A stretch of DNA of 64,000 bases from Chloroflexota bacterium (GCA_009840355.1 VXNZ01000005.1:1-64000), one strand, 5' to 3'; counted from the first letter of the stretch, positions 1 through 8,104 are shown. Notes: generated from the letters alone by a model not told the origin. Numbers and translations: made by a program.

Positions 1-193
1 GGTCGAAGGGTATGACTTTGCCTTCGACTTGCGCGAAGCCGTACTTGGATAGCATGCGTGCGGCGTCCAGCTTGTGGCAGGTCTTGATGGCATAGCTGTC
101 GCTTTGCAAGGTGTCTGCCAGGAAGATGGCTATGGTCTCACCGTCGTTGGTGAGATTGGCTATTTTCTGTTGTAAGGTGTTTTGGATGCACAC
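1..193 (-). CDS. Unrecognised protein, N-terminal fragment cut by window edge
   Basis: An open frame on the minus strand runs from a possible GTG at 193 off the left edge, giving 64 residues. It contains a stretch reading NLTNDGETIAIFLADTLQSD followed by an Ala/Lys-rich segment ending VEGKVIPFD. Codon use looks like that of real genes here. No Shine-Dalgarno sequence precedes the GTG and the frame stays open some way upstream, so the start is uncertain. I do not recognise the family. It could equally be an internal part of a larger or decayed gene. Confidence 0.4.
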   Translation of the reverse strand, partial: MCIQNTLQQKIANLTNDGETIAIFLADTLQSDSYAIKTCHKLDAARMLSKYGFAQVEGKVIPFD

Positions 194-598
194 GATAAAT
201 CTCAGGTGTCAGGGTTCGGGCGTCGGGGCTTGAGTGTTAAGCAATCATATGTTCTGATTATGAGGGTAAGTGTTTGGGTTGTCAAGGGGAGGATGTGGGA
301 GATAGCGTTTCTATTCGGAAGGTCGAAATAAGGAAACCCGTTCGTCTTGAGCTTGTCGAAGTGCGAGAACTCTGGGCGAGTGGTTCGCCCTTCGGCAAGT
401 TCAAGACTCTCACCACGAACGGTAGTAAAACGCTCTTGACCACCTAGAAAGAAACGCTATCCTATTCCAATAGGATGGGCGAAATAGATAGTATGTGTGT
501 ATCTATGGATAAGGGCAGGCTGGACATTATAGGGTATATCGCGCAAAATGCAACCCAACATTGTGAAGTCCTATTGAAGCCTGAAGGGAGGACGAAAA
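194..598. other. Intergenic region with one nested palindromic element
   Basis: This 405-bp gap lies between the edge fragment and the SDR gene. Its main content is the inverted-repeat element at 301-461. The remainder, about 462-598, is AT-richer and probably holds the promoter of the downstream gene, but I see no convincing -35/-10 pair. Open frames crossing it are poor in coding character. Confidence 0.5.
301..461. repeat. Nested inverted-repeat (MITE/REP-like) element, 161 bp
   Basis: Outer arms GATAGCGTTTCT (301-312) and AGAAACGCTATC (450-461) are perfect 12-bp inverted repeats. Inside is a second imperfect palindrome: the left arm begins CCGTTCGT at 338 and contains TTGAGCTTGTCGAAG, and the right arm ends ACGAACGG at 422. 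The inner sequence resembles the widespread intergenic repeat type built on 'GTTCGTGGTGAGCTTGTCGAA'. There is no coding capacity. The two-layer design matches the other repeat family in this window, although the sequences differ. Confidence 0.7.
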
Positions 599-1345
599 AT
601 GCGACTACAAGGCAAGGTAGCGATCATTACGGGCGCGGCGGGCGGTATGGGCGCGGAGGAAGCGCGGCTGTTCGCGCGGGAAGGCGCGAAGGTGGTCATC
701 GCCGATGTGCTGGACGACGAGGGCAAGCAGGTCGAAGCGGAGATTGCGGAAGCAGGCGGCGAGGCGACTTATATCCGCACGAATGTTACCAGCGAGCATA
801 GCTGGGAACGCCTGATTGCGGAGACCGTTTCGCTGTACGGCAAACTGGACATTCTGGTTAACAACGCCGGAGTCAGCAGTTCGTCTGAGGTTGACAAATT
901 GGACTTCGACGGCTGGAAGCGGATTATGGATGTCAACGCGACGGGCGTGTTCCTAGGGACGAAATACGCCGTGGAGCAGATGCGGCAGACGGGCGGCGGC
1001 GCCATCGTCAACATCTCGTCGATAATGGGCTTCGTGGGCGGAGAAGGCGGACATCCAGCGTACCATGCGTCGAAGGGCGCGGTTCGCATATTCACGAAGG
1101 CGATGGCGGTACAGTATGGACCTGAAGGCATCCGCGTCAACTCCATTCATCCGGGATTTATGCCGCCAATGCGAACATCCACGCCGGACGACGCGCAGCG
1201 CGCCGAACAAGTGCGCCTGACGCCATTACGCCGGACTGGTGAACTGATAGAAGTCGCCAATGGCGTGTTGTTCTTGGCATCGGACGAAGCGTCGTTCGTC
1301 ACCGGAACTGAGCTGGTGATAGACGGTGGATTTATTGCGCGGTAA
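599..1345 (+). CDS. SDR family NAD(P)-dependent oxidoreductase
   Basis: A classical short-chain dehydrogenase of 248 residues, the usual family length. Visible motifs are the Rossmann dinucleotide loop TGAAGGMG (11-18), NNAG (88-91), the catalytic serine in NISSIMG (about 140), and Tyr155/Lys159 in AYHASKG. The acidic Asp36 after strand 2 (VIADV) suggests NAD(H) preference. AGGGAGG lies seven bases before the ATG. The substrate cannot be read from sequence; 3-oxoacyl-ACP reductase-like and glucose dehydrogenase-like proteins are both close relatives. The gene stands alone and its end overlaps the convergent methyltransferase by 14 bases. Confidence 0.9.
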   Translation: MRLQGKVAIITGAAGGMGAEEARLFAREGAKVVIADVLDDEGKQVEAEIAEAGGEATYIRTNVTSEHSWERLIAETVSLYGKLDILVNNAGVSSSSEVDKLDFDGWKRIMDVNATGVFLGTKYAVEQMRQTGGGAIVNISSIMGFVGGEGGHPAYHASKGAVRIFTKAMAVQYGPEGIRVNSIHPGFMPPMRTSTPDDAQRAEQVRLTPLRRTGELIEVANGVLFLASDEASFVTGTELVIDGGFIAR

Positions 1346-2174
1346 CGCGGTCTCGCAGTCGGGCATCGTCGCTCGCATTCAATTTACCCACTAGCAACCA
1401 CCCGTCCCTGCCGTCTTCGTGCACCGGGTACGGCAGTGTCTTGGCGCGAAAGCCTGCCGCCTCCATCAGAGCAAGCCAAGTGCTCAGCGGGAATATGCCG
1501 GTAATATGGCGGTCTATTTCCACGCGCGCGCTGCCGTCCGCGCCCTTGAAGATGTACACGAACACGGATTCGAGCATGTTATCGTCTGGGTCAGGGTCAT
1601 GGTCAAACTCGATGGATACGAATTCTGGCGTTACGTCGCGCCGTATGCCGGCGTCAAGCTGTGTGCCGGGATAAGTCTCGGTGTACCAGTCCGGCGCCAT
1701 GATAAGCACACCGCCATCGCGCAAATGCTCCCGCGCAGTCGCAAGCGTTGCGCCGATGTCGTCTTCGCTCATCAGGTGGCAGACGGCATCGTGAATCAGC
1801 ACCGCGTCGAACTTCTCGTACAGCCGTACAGTGCGCATATCGCCTATGTGTTGCGCGACAGTGGGATTGAGCCGCTTGCAGTTGGCGAGCATCTTCGCGG
1901 ACGGATCGACGACTGTTACATCGTGCGCCGGCAGGTCGCGCCGCATATGCTCGCCGTGGCATGCGGCATCGGCGGACAGGCTATCGTCGCAGTTGGGATA
2001 TAGTATATGATGTAGGTTGTTGCCGCCGCCCACACCTAGCTCGAGAATTCTCAGCCTGCCCTGCCCTAACTCAGATGTCAGCGCGTTACGCCAGTGTACC
2101 GCCTCCATCTCGTAGTCCGAGTGGTGGCTGATGAGCGGCCAAAGGTGGGCGAATTCGTCATACATTCGGTTCAT
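1332..2174 (-). CDS. Class I SAM-dependent methyltransferase
   Basis: The SAM-binding motif I is seen as ILELGVGGGNNL. It is followed by an acidic motif II-like segment (VTVVDPSAKML) and by FDAVLIHDAVCHL in the position of motif IV. The C-terminal half (ITGIFPLSTWLALMEAAGF) is typical of Methyltransf_11/25-type small-molecule methyltransferases. I place the start at 2174 because AGGTGA sits just upstream; an in-frame ATG at 2192 has no ribosome binding site. Length is then about 280 residues. It is divergent from the aminotransferase at 2233, 58 bases away, so the two may share a control region. The substrate is unknown. Confidence 0.8.
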   Translation of the reverse strand: MNRMYDEFAHLWPLISHHSDYEMEAVHWRNALTSELGQGRLRILELGVGGGNNLHHILYPNCDDSLSADAACHGEHMRRDLPAHDVTVVDPSAKMLANCKRLNPTVAQHIGDMRTVRLYEKFDAVLIHDAVCHLMSEDDIGATLATAREHLRDGGVLIMAPDWYTETYPGTQLDAGIRRDVTPEFVSIEFDHDPDPDDNMLESVFVYIFKGADGSARVEIDRHITGIFPLSTWLALMEAAGFRAKTLPYPVHEDGRDGWLLVGKLNASDDARLRDRVTAQ

Positions 2175-2232
2175 CTTGTCACCTGCACCCATCGTAATTC
2201 GTCCATAGACATATTATACAGAGGAGGAAAAT

Positions 2233-3132
2233 ATGACCGACTATATTTCGTATTTCAACGGTGAATGGGTACCATTGAGCCAGGTTCGCATCGACCCCGA
2301 CGACCGCGGTTTCACGACTGGCGATGTGGTGTTCGATGTGGAGCGCACCTTCAACGGCAAGACCTTTCGCATGAGCTACCACATCGCAAGGCTGTATCGC
2401 TCGCTTCAGTACGCGCGGATGGACCCGGGACTGTCCCCGGAGGAGATGCATGCCATAAGCGAAGAAGTCGTGGCGCGCAACGAGGACGCCCGCGCCGAAG
2501 TCGGCGATTATTATGTCCGCCAGTTCGTGACGCGCGGCAAGGGCAGGTGGGCGCACTCTGCGGGACCGCCATCGGTCTGCGTACGCGTCAGCCCCATCGA
2601 TCTAGGGCGATACGCGCCGGCGTACACCGATGGGCTGCACGCGGTCGTCGCCCGAACGCGCAGCTACTCTCCGGAATCCCTGGATTCCAAGATTAAGCAC
2701 CAGAGCCGTATGAACTTCGAGCTAGCCGAGTTCGAAGCGGCGGATGTTGATCCGGAGGCATGGCCACTGCTGACTGACCTTGACGGCAACATCACCGAAG
2801 GCACATCCAACAATGTGTTCATCATAACCGACGGCGTCATACGCACGCCCGGTGACAGTACGATCCTCCAGGGCGGATCGCGCAGCATGGTACTCGAACT
2901 CGCCAGCCAACTGGGTATCCCGTTCGCGCAAGAGGAACTACAGCCTTACGACTTGTACACATCCGATGAGGTGTTCTTTTCGCGCACAGGACCTTGCATC
3001 CTGCCCGTAACGAGGGTTGACAATCGCATTGTCGCCGACGGCAAGCCGGGCGAGATTACACAGCAGCTTCTGGCTGCGTGGAGTGAGACGGTAGGCGTGA
3101 ACATTATCGACCAAGTGATGAGTCAAGCATAA
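2233..3132 (+). CDS. Class IV PLP-dependent aminotransferase
   Basis: Fold-type IV aminotransferase (IlvE / D-amino-acid transaminase / 4-amino-4-deoxychorismate lyase superfamily), 299 residues. The PLP lysine is expected in SLDSKIKHQSRMNFELAEFE. ITEGTSNNVFI supplies the conserved glutamate and phosphate-binding region, and TILQGGSR and SDEVFFSRT match the C-terminal cofactor loop. The start is secure, with GAGGAGGAAAAT immediately before the ATG. Branched-chain transaminase activity is plausible, but the family is too mixed to name the substrate. A hairpin follows about 40 bases after the stop. Confidence 0.85.
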   Translation: MTDYISYFNGEWVPLSQVRIDPDDRGFTTGDVVFDVERTFNGKTFRMSYHIARLYRSLQYARMDPGLSPEEMHAISEEVVARNEDARAEVGDYYVRQFVTRGKGRWAHSAGPPSVCVRVSPIDLGRYAPAYTDGLHAVVARTRSYSPESLDSKIKHQSRMNFELAEFEAADVDPEAWPLLTDLDGNITEGTSNNVFIITDGVIRTPGDSTILQGGSRSMVLELASQLGIPFAQEELQPYDLYTSDEVFFSRTGPCILPVTRVDNRIVADGKPGEITQQLLAAWSETVGVNIIDQVMSQA

Positions 3133-3173
3133 TTCAGGCACCACGCAATAGCGAACTTAAAGCACGCAGCAAA

Positions 3174-3200
3174 GGGGCTTGGCAGTTATCGCCAAGCCCC
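3174..3200. terminator. Hairpin between aminotransferase gene and tRNA-Leu
   Basis: A perfect 10-bp stem, GGGGCTTGGC paired with GCCAAGCCCC, has a 7-base loop. It lies between a plus-strand gene ending at 3132 and a minus-strand tRNA ending at 3215, so it could terminate both transcripts. A short T run follows only on the minus-strand side (TTTGCTG), so it better fits termination of the tRNA. Confidence 0.6.
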
Positions 3201-3214
3201 GTCGAATTAATTCG

Positions 3215-3300
3215 TGGTGCCGAGGAAGGGACTCGAACCCCCACTCTCTTGCGAGAAGCGGATTTTAAGTCCGCCGCGTCTGCCATTTCGCCACCTCGGC
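3215..3300 (-). tRNA. tRNA-Leu (anticodon UAA)
   Basis: Read on the minus strand, the acceptor stem GCCGAGG pairs with CCTCGGC, followed by discriminator A and an encoded CCA. The anticodon stem-loop is GCGGA-CTTAAAA-TCCGC, giving anticodon TAA. A long variable arm (TCTCGCAAGAGA), the class II hallmark of tRNA-Leu, is present. The T arm has the standard GGTTCGAGTCC. The D arm contains GGCGAAATGGCAGACGC. Length with CCA is 86 bases. Confidence 0.96.
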
Positions 3301-3433
3301 ATGTTTCTCTCCCAATGCATACGCATGGCAGCCCTACGTAAATTGTAGCATAGAGTTCGGCGAAGCGTGATTGGACAGGACTGCCCATCCGCTAGTGTCG
3401 AAAGGCAAAGAAGCGGGAAGAAGTGGAGAAAGA

Positions 3434-3466
3434 ACACGGCGGCGATGAAGGACACCGCCGCCACGA
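3434..3466 (-). terminator. Possible terminator of hppA
   Basis: A G+C-rich hairpin (GGCGGCG / CGCCGCC with an 11-base loop) lies about 30 bases after the hppA stop. On the minus strand it is followed by the T-rich run GTTCTTTCTCC. This is consistent with a factor-independent terminator with a moderate U tract. Confidence 0.5.
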
Positions 3467-3490
3467 TTTCAGTCCGTTAGAATTAAGCGA

Positions 3491-5530
3491 TTATAGGAAC
3501 AACGGCGCGAAAACCAGCGCGACGATGGACATCAGCTTGATGAGAATGTTCAGCGCAGGCCCGGATGTGTCCTTGAACGGGTCGCCAACGGTGTCGCCGA
3601 CGACTGCCGCGTCATGCTGCTCGGAGCCCTTGCCGCCGAGATTGCCTGCTTCTATGTACTTCTTCGCGTTGTCCCAAGAGCCGCCCGCGTTCGCCATCAT
3701 GATTGCGAGCAGGAAGCCGGTGGCAATCGCGCCGATGAGCAAGCCGCCAAGCGCAGCCGCTCCCAGGATTATGCCGACCAAGACCGGCACGACCACCGCG
3801 AGCAAGCCCGGCACGACCATCTCTTTCATCGCGCCGTTAGTGCTGATTGCAACCGCCTGCGCGTAGTCCGCTTCCGCCTCGCCTTCGAGCAAGCCTTTGA
3901 TTTCGCGGAACTGCCGGCGCACTTCCTCGACCATCGCGCCTGCCGCTCTGCCGACCGCTTGCATCGTGAGTGCCGCGAACAGGAAAGGCATCATCGCGCC
4001 GATAATCAAACCCATCAGCACACGGATATCCAGTAGGTCGAATGACTGTATGCCCGCAGACAGCGAGTACGCCGCCATCAACGCGAGCGCGGTAAGCACG
4101 GCGGAACCGATGGCAAAGCCCTTGCCTGTCGCAGCCGTGGTGTTGCCGAGCGAGTCGAGCGCGTCAGTTCGTTCGCGCACTGCCGGGTCGAGGTGCGCCT
4201 GCTCCGCGATGCCGCCCGCGTTGTCCGCGACAGGTCCGTACGCATCGGTTGCAAGCGTTATTCCCAGCGTAGATAGCATGCCGACCGCCGCAAGCGCCAC
4301 GCCGTATGTACCAGCCATCCAGTAGGTCAAGCCCATTGCGACCACGACAACGATGCCGGGTATGAATGTGCTCAGCATGCCGAGTCCCAAGCCGCCGATG
4401 ATGACGGTCGCCGGTCCCGTTTCCGCCTGCCCTGCCAAGTCTCTGGTGGGCTTGAACTCGAACGATGTGTAGTACTCGGACGCCGTGCCGATTAGCTGCC
4501 CTGCGACAAGCCCGATGAGCACGACCCAGAAGAGCTTGAAGTCCAGCCCGAGCATGTAGATTGCGATGCCCGTGCCAATCAGCACGAGTATGCCTGCCGC
4601 AATGATGCCGGTTCGCAATGACCAAAGTAGCTTGCCCATATCGGCGTCTTCGCCCGTTCGCACGAGGAATGTGCCAATGATGGCGGAGAATATGCCGATT
4701 GCGGCAACGAGGATGGGTAGCATCATAAGATTGCCGTCGAACCCGCCCGGGTTGGCGATGCTGAGCGCCGCCGCGCCGACTGCTGCGAGCGCGATAGTGG
4801 CGATAATCGAGCCGACATAGCTCTCGAACAGGTCTGCGCCCATTCCTGCGACATCGCCCACATTGTCGCCCACATTGTCCGCGACAGTCGCCGGATTGCG
4901 CGGGTCGTCCTCCGGTATGCCCTGCTCCACCTTGCCGACTAGGTCCGCGCCAACGTCCGCCGCCTTCGTGTAGATGCCGCCGCCGACCCTTGCGAACAGC
5001 GCGATGGACGATGCGCCGAAGCCGAAGCCCGCAACCACGCTGATGTCTTGGAATATCAGATACAGGATGGACACGCCAAGAAGGCCGATGCCCACAACCG
5101 ATATGCCCATCACCGTGCCGCTGTTGAAGGCGACCCGCAGCGCCGGATTCAAGCCCTGCTGCGCCTTGACCGCCGTGCGCGTGTTGGCGCGAACCGCGAT
5201 GCTCATGCCTATGTAGCCCGCGAGCGCCGAGCCTATCGCACCCACCAGATACGATATAGCCGTGGATGCGGGGAATGCGCTGACACTGCCCACGCGCCCG
5301 GTAACATCGAAGTCGATGAATACCGCGAGTATGATCGCGATGACCACGACAAACGCAGCGAGTAGCGTGTATTCGCGCTTCAGGAACGCTTGCGCACCTT
5401 CCTGGATTGCTCGCCCGATGAACTGGATTTCCTCGCTGCCGGGGTCCTGCTTTGTCACATTCATAGCAAGGTACGTGGCGAACGCCAGCGCAACGATGCC
5501 GGCAATCACAGCAAGAAGTATGATTTCCAC
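3491..5530 (-). CDS. hppA: Membrane-bound ion-translocating pyrophosphatase
   Basis: Couples hydrolysis of inorganic pyrophosphate to H+ or Na+ transport across the cytoplasmic membrane. The 679 residues form about 16 hydrophobic segments. Substrate and Mg-binding motifs are clear: [18 protein letters not shown] (209-226), [13 protein letters not shown] (428-440) and the C-terminal [17 protein letters not shown]. At the potassium-dependence position the sequence is [10 protein letters not shown] (462-471), with Ala and Gly where K+-independent enzymes have Lys and Thr, so this is the K+-dependent subclass. Whether it pumps H+ or Na+ is not decided by what I can see. It is a single-gene unit with a probable terminator downstream. 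Confidence 0.97.
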   Translation of the reverse strand: MEIILLAVIAGIVALAFATYLAMNVTKQDPGSEEIQFIGRAIQEGAQAFLKREYTLLAAFVVVIAIILAVFIDFDVTGRVGSVSAFPASTAISYLVGAIGSALAGYIGMSIAVRANTRTAVKAQQGLNPALRVAFNSGTVMGISVVGIGLLGVSILYLIFQDISVVAGFGFGASSIALFARVGGGIYTKAADVGADLVGKVEQGIPEDDPRNPATVADNVGDNVGDVAGMGADLFESYVGSIIATIALAAVGAAALSIANPGGFDGNLMMLPILVAAIGIFSAIIGTFLVRTGEDADMGKLLWSLRTGIIAAGILVLIGTGIAIYMLGLDFKLFWVVLIGLVAGQLIGTASEYYTSFEFKPTRDLAGQAETGPATVIIGGLGLGMLSTFIPGIVVVVAMGLTYWMAGTYGVALAAVGMLSTLGITLATDAYGPVADNAGGIAEQAHLDPAVRERTDALDSLGNTTAATGKGFAIGSAVLTALALMAAYSLSAGIQSFDLLDIRVLMGLIIGAMMPFLFAALTMQAVGRAAGAMVEEVRRQFREIKGLLEGEAEADYAQAVAISTNGAMKEMVVPGLLAVVVPVLVGIILGAAALGGLLIGAIATGFLLAIMMANAGGSWDNAKKYIEAGNLGGKGSEQHDAAVVGDTVGDPFKDTSGPALNILIKLMSIVALVFAPLFL

Positions 5531-5691
5531 AATCAGCCTCCAAAAAAATGGTCTTCCCCATGATTATGGAAAATACGGGAAGACTAGGGTTACTTTGCCT
5601 AATGATAATGTTTGAATGCCGCTAGAAAAAGTAACATAGCGAGATTGCCAAGGTCAAGATTGCGATTCCGGCGCGGCATGAATTCAACCAT

Positions 5692-6339
5692 TTATTCCGT
5701 CCCCGCACGCTCATTGAGAAGCGCCTCCAATCGCTGCTGCCGCAGTGCAACAGTCAGGTCGCCGCGTGTGCGCTCAAGAACGCCGCGAACCATGTCCGTG
5801 CTGCGCCGCAATCCGCGCGTAACCGCGTCCGGGAAGTCCATCGTCACGAGGATGGTGTAAATCTCATCCATCAGTGCGAGCGCGCGTTCGCAGCCGTCGA
5901 AATCGTCTCGGCGCAGCTTGTCCAAGATGTGCCGGCGCAGCTCGCCGACGGTATCCGCAAGCCCACCAAGATACGGCGCCGCGCCAACTTGCAAGTCTTC
6001 AGGCGTTGGCAGTGGCTTGCCTTGAATGAAGGCGAGCACAGCGTTCGCCTCGACATACTCCTTCAGCGCGTCCTGCATATAGCCGGTGAAATACACTTCC
6101 GGGTGTTCTTGCAGCAGCGCGCCCGACTCATCCACAAGCGCCGCCGCGCTGCCAACCAGCCCGCGCGCCGTCTCAAACTCGCCGCGATGAATGGCGCGAA
6201 TGGAGTCGGCGCAGTGGCGAATCATCTCGCGCGAAAGGCGCAGCGCGCGCTCCCGCGTCCTGTCGGTATCGGCGAGGGATTGCCGCGCGGTTTCGGCGGT
6301 GGCGCGGAGTTGGGTGATGTGGTTGGGAGAGTTGTTCAT
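5692..6339 (-). CDS. Translin family protein
   Basis: 215 residues, all-helical by composition. It matches the prokaryotic translin pattern: REMIRHCADSIRAIHRGEF near the N-terminus, LPTPEDL followed by YLGGLADTVGELRR in the middle, and FPDAVTRGLRRSTDMVRGVL and ERTRGDLTVALRQ near the end. Eukaryotic and archaeal translins bind single-stranded RNA/DNA, and translin with its partner TRAX cleaves RNA. The bacterial function is not established. It stands alone between hppA and the toxin-antitoxin pair, three bases after the antitoxin stop (a lower-coordinate neighbour on the same strand), so it could be co-transcribed with that pair. Confidence 0.85.
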   Translation of the reverse strand: MNNSPNHITQLRATAETARQSLADTDRTRERALRLSREMIRHCADSIRAIHRGEFETARGLVGSAAALVDESGALLQEHPEVYFTGYMQDALKEYVEANAVLAFIQGKPLPTPEDLQVGAAPYLGGLADTVGELRRHILDKLRRDDFDGCERALALMDEIYTILVTMDFPDAVTRGLRRSTDMVRGVLERTRGDLTVALRQQRLEALLNERAGTE

Positions 6340-6342
6340 TGC

Positions 6343-6636
6343 TCAAACCTGCTTCGGCGCGATGGTGAGTTGAACGCCTATGCCATCGAGCGCCTTCATT
6401 ACGGCACCGATTCCTGGGTCGCGCTCTTCGGGCAGCGACTTGTGCAAGCTCGCGCGCCGGGACCGCGGTTCTTGAGTTGGACCGTTCACGCCTTTGGCGC
6501 GCGCCACATTGCCGACAGCTCTCATGAAATACGCCGGGTCATTCTCTTCAAGCGCAGCCTTCAGATATTCGATGATTACTTCGTCATCGGTGAGCAGTTG
6601 TGCGCTGTCCCAAGGGGTGTAGGATTCTTTGCTCAT
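6343..6636 (-). CDS. Antitoxin of a RelE/HigB-type pair, with altered HTH segment
   Basis: A 97-residue protein of the 'putative addiction module antidote' group (COG3636-like). It has the characteristic N-terminus with LLTDDEVIIEYLKAALEEND and FMRAVGNVARAKGV, then ASLHKSLPEERDP and a C-terminal ALDGIGVQLTIAP. It should repress its own operon and neutralise the toxin. The ATG overlaps the toxin's end region and is preceded by GAGGTAATGAC. Residues 51-61 (NGPTQEPRSRR) do not resemble the expected first half of the helix-turn-helix; reading the same DNA one base over gives TVQLKNRGPGAR, closer to expectation. Two compensating indels may have scrambled this segment, so DNA binding may be impaired. 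Confidence 0.85.
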   Translation of the reverse strand: MSKESYTPWDSAQLLTDDEVIIEYLKAALEENDPAYFMRAVGNVARAKGVNGPTQEPRSRRASLHKSLPEERDPGIGAVMKALDGIGVQLTIAPKQV

Positions 6637-6645
6637 GTCATTACC

Positions 6646-6939
6646 TCAGACTTCACTCGCCATCTGCCTAGCGCGCCTTATGTCTCGTTGTTGACTCGCC
6701 TTATCCCCGCCGCAAAGCAGAATAACTATCCGCCGTTGGCGTATGACGTAGTAGATGCGGTAGCCTTGACCGACATTGACGCGAAGTTCGCTGACACCGC
6801 CACCGACAGACCTACGGTCTCCAAAATTGCCTTCCTCTGCGCGGTCGATGCGAACTAAAATCTGCGCCTGCACTCGTTTATCGCGCAACCCGCTCAGCCA
6901 ACGCAGAAACTCATCGCTCTTGATTACCTCATATCTCAT
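6646..6939 (-). CDS. Type II toxin, RelE/ParE (HigB-like) family
   Basis: 97 residues with the compact RelE-fold pattern: N-terminal SDEFLRWLSGLRDKRVQAQI, central VSELRVNVGQGYRIYYV, then a hydrophobic strand RRIVILLCGGDKASQQRDI and the C-terminal helix RARQMASEV. This is the 'addiction module killer' group (COG3657-like), expected to cleave mRNA at the ribosome. The toxin precedes the antitoxin with nine bases between them, the usual order for this subgroup. All core residues of the family pattern look intact, so the toxin could be active. Confidence 0.9.
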   Translation of the reverse strand: MRYEVIKSDEFLRWLSGLRDKRVQAQILVRIDRAEEGNFGDRRSVGGGVSELRVNVGQGYRIYYVIRQRRIVILLCGGDKASQQRDIRRARQMASEV

Positions 6940-7018
6940 TCAGGAATTGCCTTCGCAGGGAAGAATACAATGCGAGGGGAGATGAGCCGGGTCGCCCTTG
7001 CATGTCGGCACGGCTGGG

Positions 7019-7955
7019 CTATCTGCCGTCGGCGTGGGGCCAGACTTTGATTGCGACTTGCGCGAGTCGGCGGGCGCGTTCTTCGATTGGGCTTTGTTTA
7101 CTTGTGGGATTTAGCCTCAAATCGGTAGTTTGTTGGGTTTGATGTAAGTCCATCGTATTTTTGCCCATTCGTGCCGCTCCCTAAAGCCGCGCTCAATCTC
7201 ATTGCGCCGCGCTTCTGTCTGTATGCGCCCATCGGCAAATGCCTTGTCTATCGTTGCCCTAACATCCAGATTGTTGCCCTTATCGCTGTTGCAAGGAGCG
7301 CAGGCTAGAGCGCGGTTGAAGCAGTCGTCATTCGTCCCATCACCCTTGTTGGGTTCAATATGGTCAAGGTGGAGTTCGCGGCGGTCGGGGGCTTTCTCCG
7401 TGCCGCAATACCAGCATGCCGTCTCCCATTCGTCCACAAACGCTTGCCATATGGTATCGCTGGTTTCCACCGCTTTCCGCTTGAATTGCGGAGGGGGCAA
7501 TGACTTGATTATCGGCTTCTGTTCCTCAACTGGTGTCTTCCGTTCTGGCAGGTCGTTAAAGCCCCGAACCTTAATCACCTTATCAGCGTTCTCAAAGCGC
7601 GACTCCACGCTCTCTATCAATTCCCCTTCCGTGATGATGCCTAAATCGGGGTGCTTATGGAGCGGAAGTCCCATATATCCTTAAACACTGCTGTAGTGCC
7701 TGCTTGGTCAGGAAACTCCAACCCCTTTTCGTAAGCGTCTTGTTCGCTCTGAACACCCCATGATTCCAGTAGGTCATATTCATGCTCAAGTTCTGCATCA
7801 GTAAGCGGCGGCTTCAGTTTGCCCTCAGATGTTTGATTTTTACCAAATGGTGGGTCTATGCACACAAGGTCAATGCTCTCGCTGTCCAATGCTTTCAGGA
7901 ACGGCAGATTGTCGCTTATGAACATCGTTCCGCAAATGCTGTCAGCATTAGTCAT
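7019..7955 (-). pseudogene. Decayed DNA methyltransferase-HNH fusion gene with internal deletion
   Basis: The first 90 or so codons (from 7955) encode the start of an N6-adenine/N4-cytosine DNA methyltransferase: FISDNLPFLKALDSESIDLV, then the catalytic motif CIDPPFGKNQTSEG, then DQAGTTAVFKDIWDFR. At about 7670 this frame runs into an early stop (SISTPI), and the overlapping +1 frame continues as an HNH protein. The rest of the methyltransferase core, including the SAM-binding FxGxG motif, is missing. Beyond the HNH stop, another frame (7131 to 7019) still reads TDLRLNPTSKQSPIEERARR and ends VWPHADGR, a likely original C-terminus. I infer a large internal deletion plus a later frameshift. A 27-codon reading frame overlaps the start. 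Confidence 0.7.
7117..7674 (-). CDS. HNH endonuclease domain protein (remnant of a larger gene)
   Basis: 185 residues with a complete HNH zinc-finger nuclease motif: CWYCGTEK (Cys87, Cys90), LHLDHIEPNKGDGTNDD (His102, His105) and FNRALACAPCNSDKGN (Cys125, Cys128, Asn129). The N-terminal 80 residues are unassigned. The ATG lies inside the junction with the methyltransferase fragment upstream, with a weak AGGA three bases before it. The protein could therefore be made by re-initiation, but it may simply be part of the pseudogene. In relatives this domain is likely the C-terminal part of a methyltransferase-nuclease fusion; that is inference from the junction, not shown directly. Confidence 0.6.
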   Translation of the reverse strand: MGLPLHKHPDLGIITEGELIESVESRFENADKVIKVRGFNDLPERKTPVEEQKPIIKSLPPPQFKRKAVETSDTIWQAFVDEWETACWYCGTEKAPDRRELHLDHIEPNKGDGTNDDCFNRALACAPCNSDKGNNLDVRATIDKAFADGRIQTEARRNEIERGFRERHEWAKIRWTYIKPNKLPI

Positions 7956-8035
7956 ATTGCCCTCCCTGGCGCATTTGCTATCAAGTCCTCATAGCGCAAC
8001 CGCTTACCATCAATGCCTTGAACAGTCGCTACCAT
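7952..8035 (-). CDS. Small ORF (27 aa) overlapping the methyltransferase start
   Basis: An ATG at 8035 opens a 27-codon frame reading MVATVQGIDGKRLRYEDLIA and ending NAPGRAI. Its TGA overlaps the methyltransferase ATG (ATGA), the classical arrangement for translational coupling. No strong ribosome binding site precedes it. The peptide's GKRLRYEDLI pattern looks protein-like rather than random. It may be a leader of the methyltransferase operon or the end of a decayed gene. Confidence 0.45.
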   Translation of the reverse strand: MVATVQGIDGKRLRYEDLIANAPGRAI

Positions 8036-8104
8036 CTACGATTCCGTATTCAACAGACGGCTGTTGTGACGATTTCAGATGCATCATATCACACGTCATA
8101 TCTC

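Noticed and set aside
4164-5561. 465-codon open frame opposite hppA
   Set aside because: It overlaps nearly the whole of a strongly supported pyrophosphatase gene on the same strand in another frame, and reads as an Arg/His-rich shadow product without family pattern.
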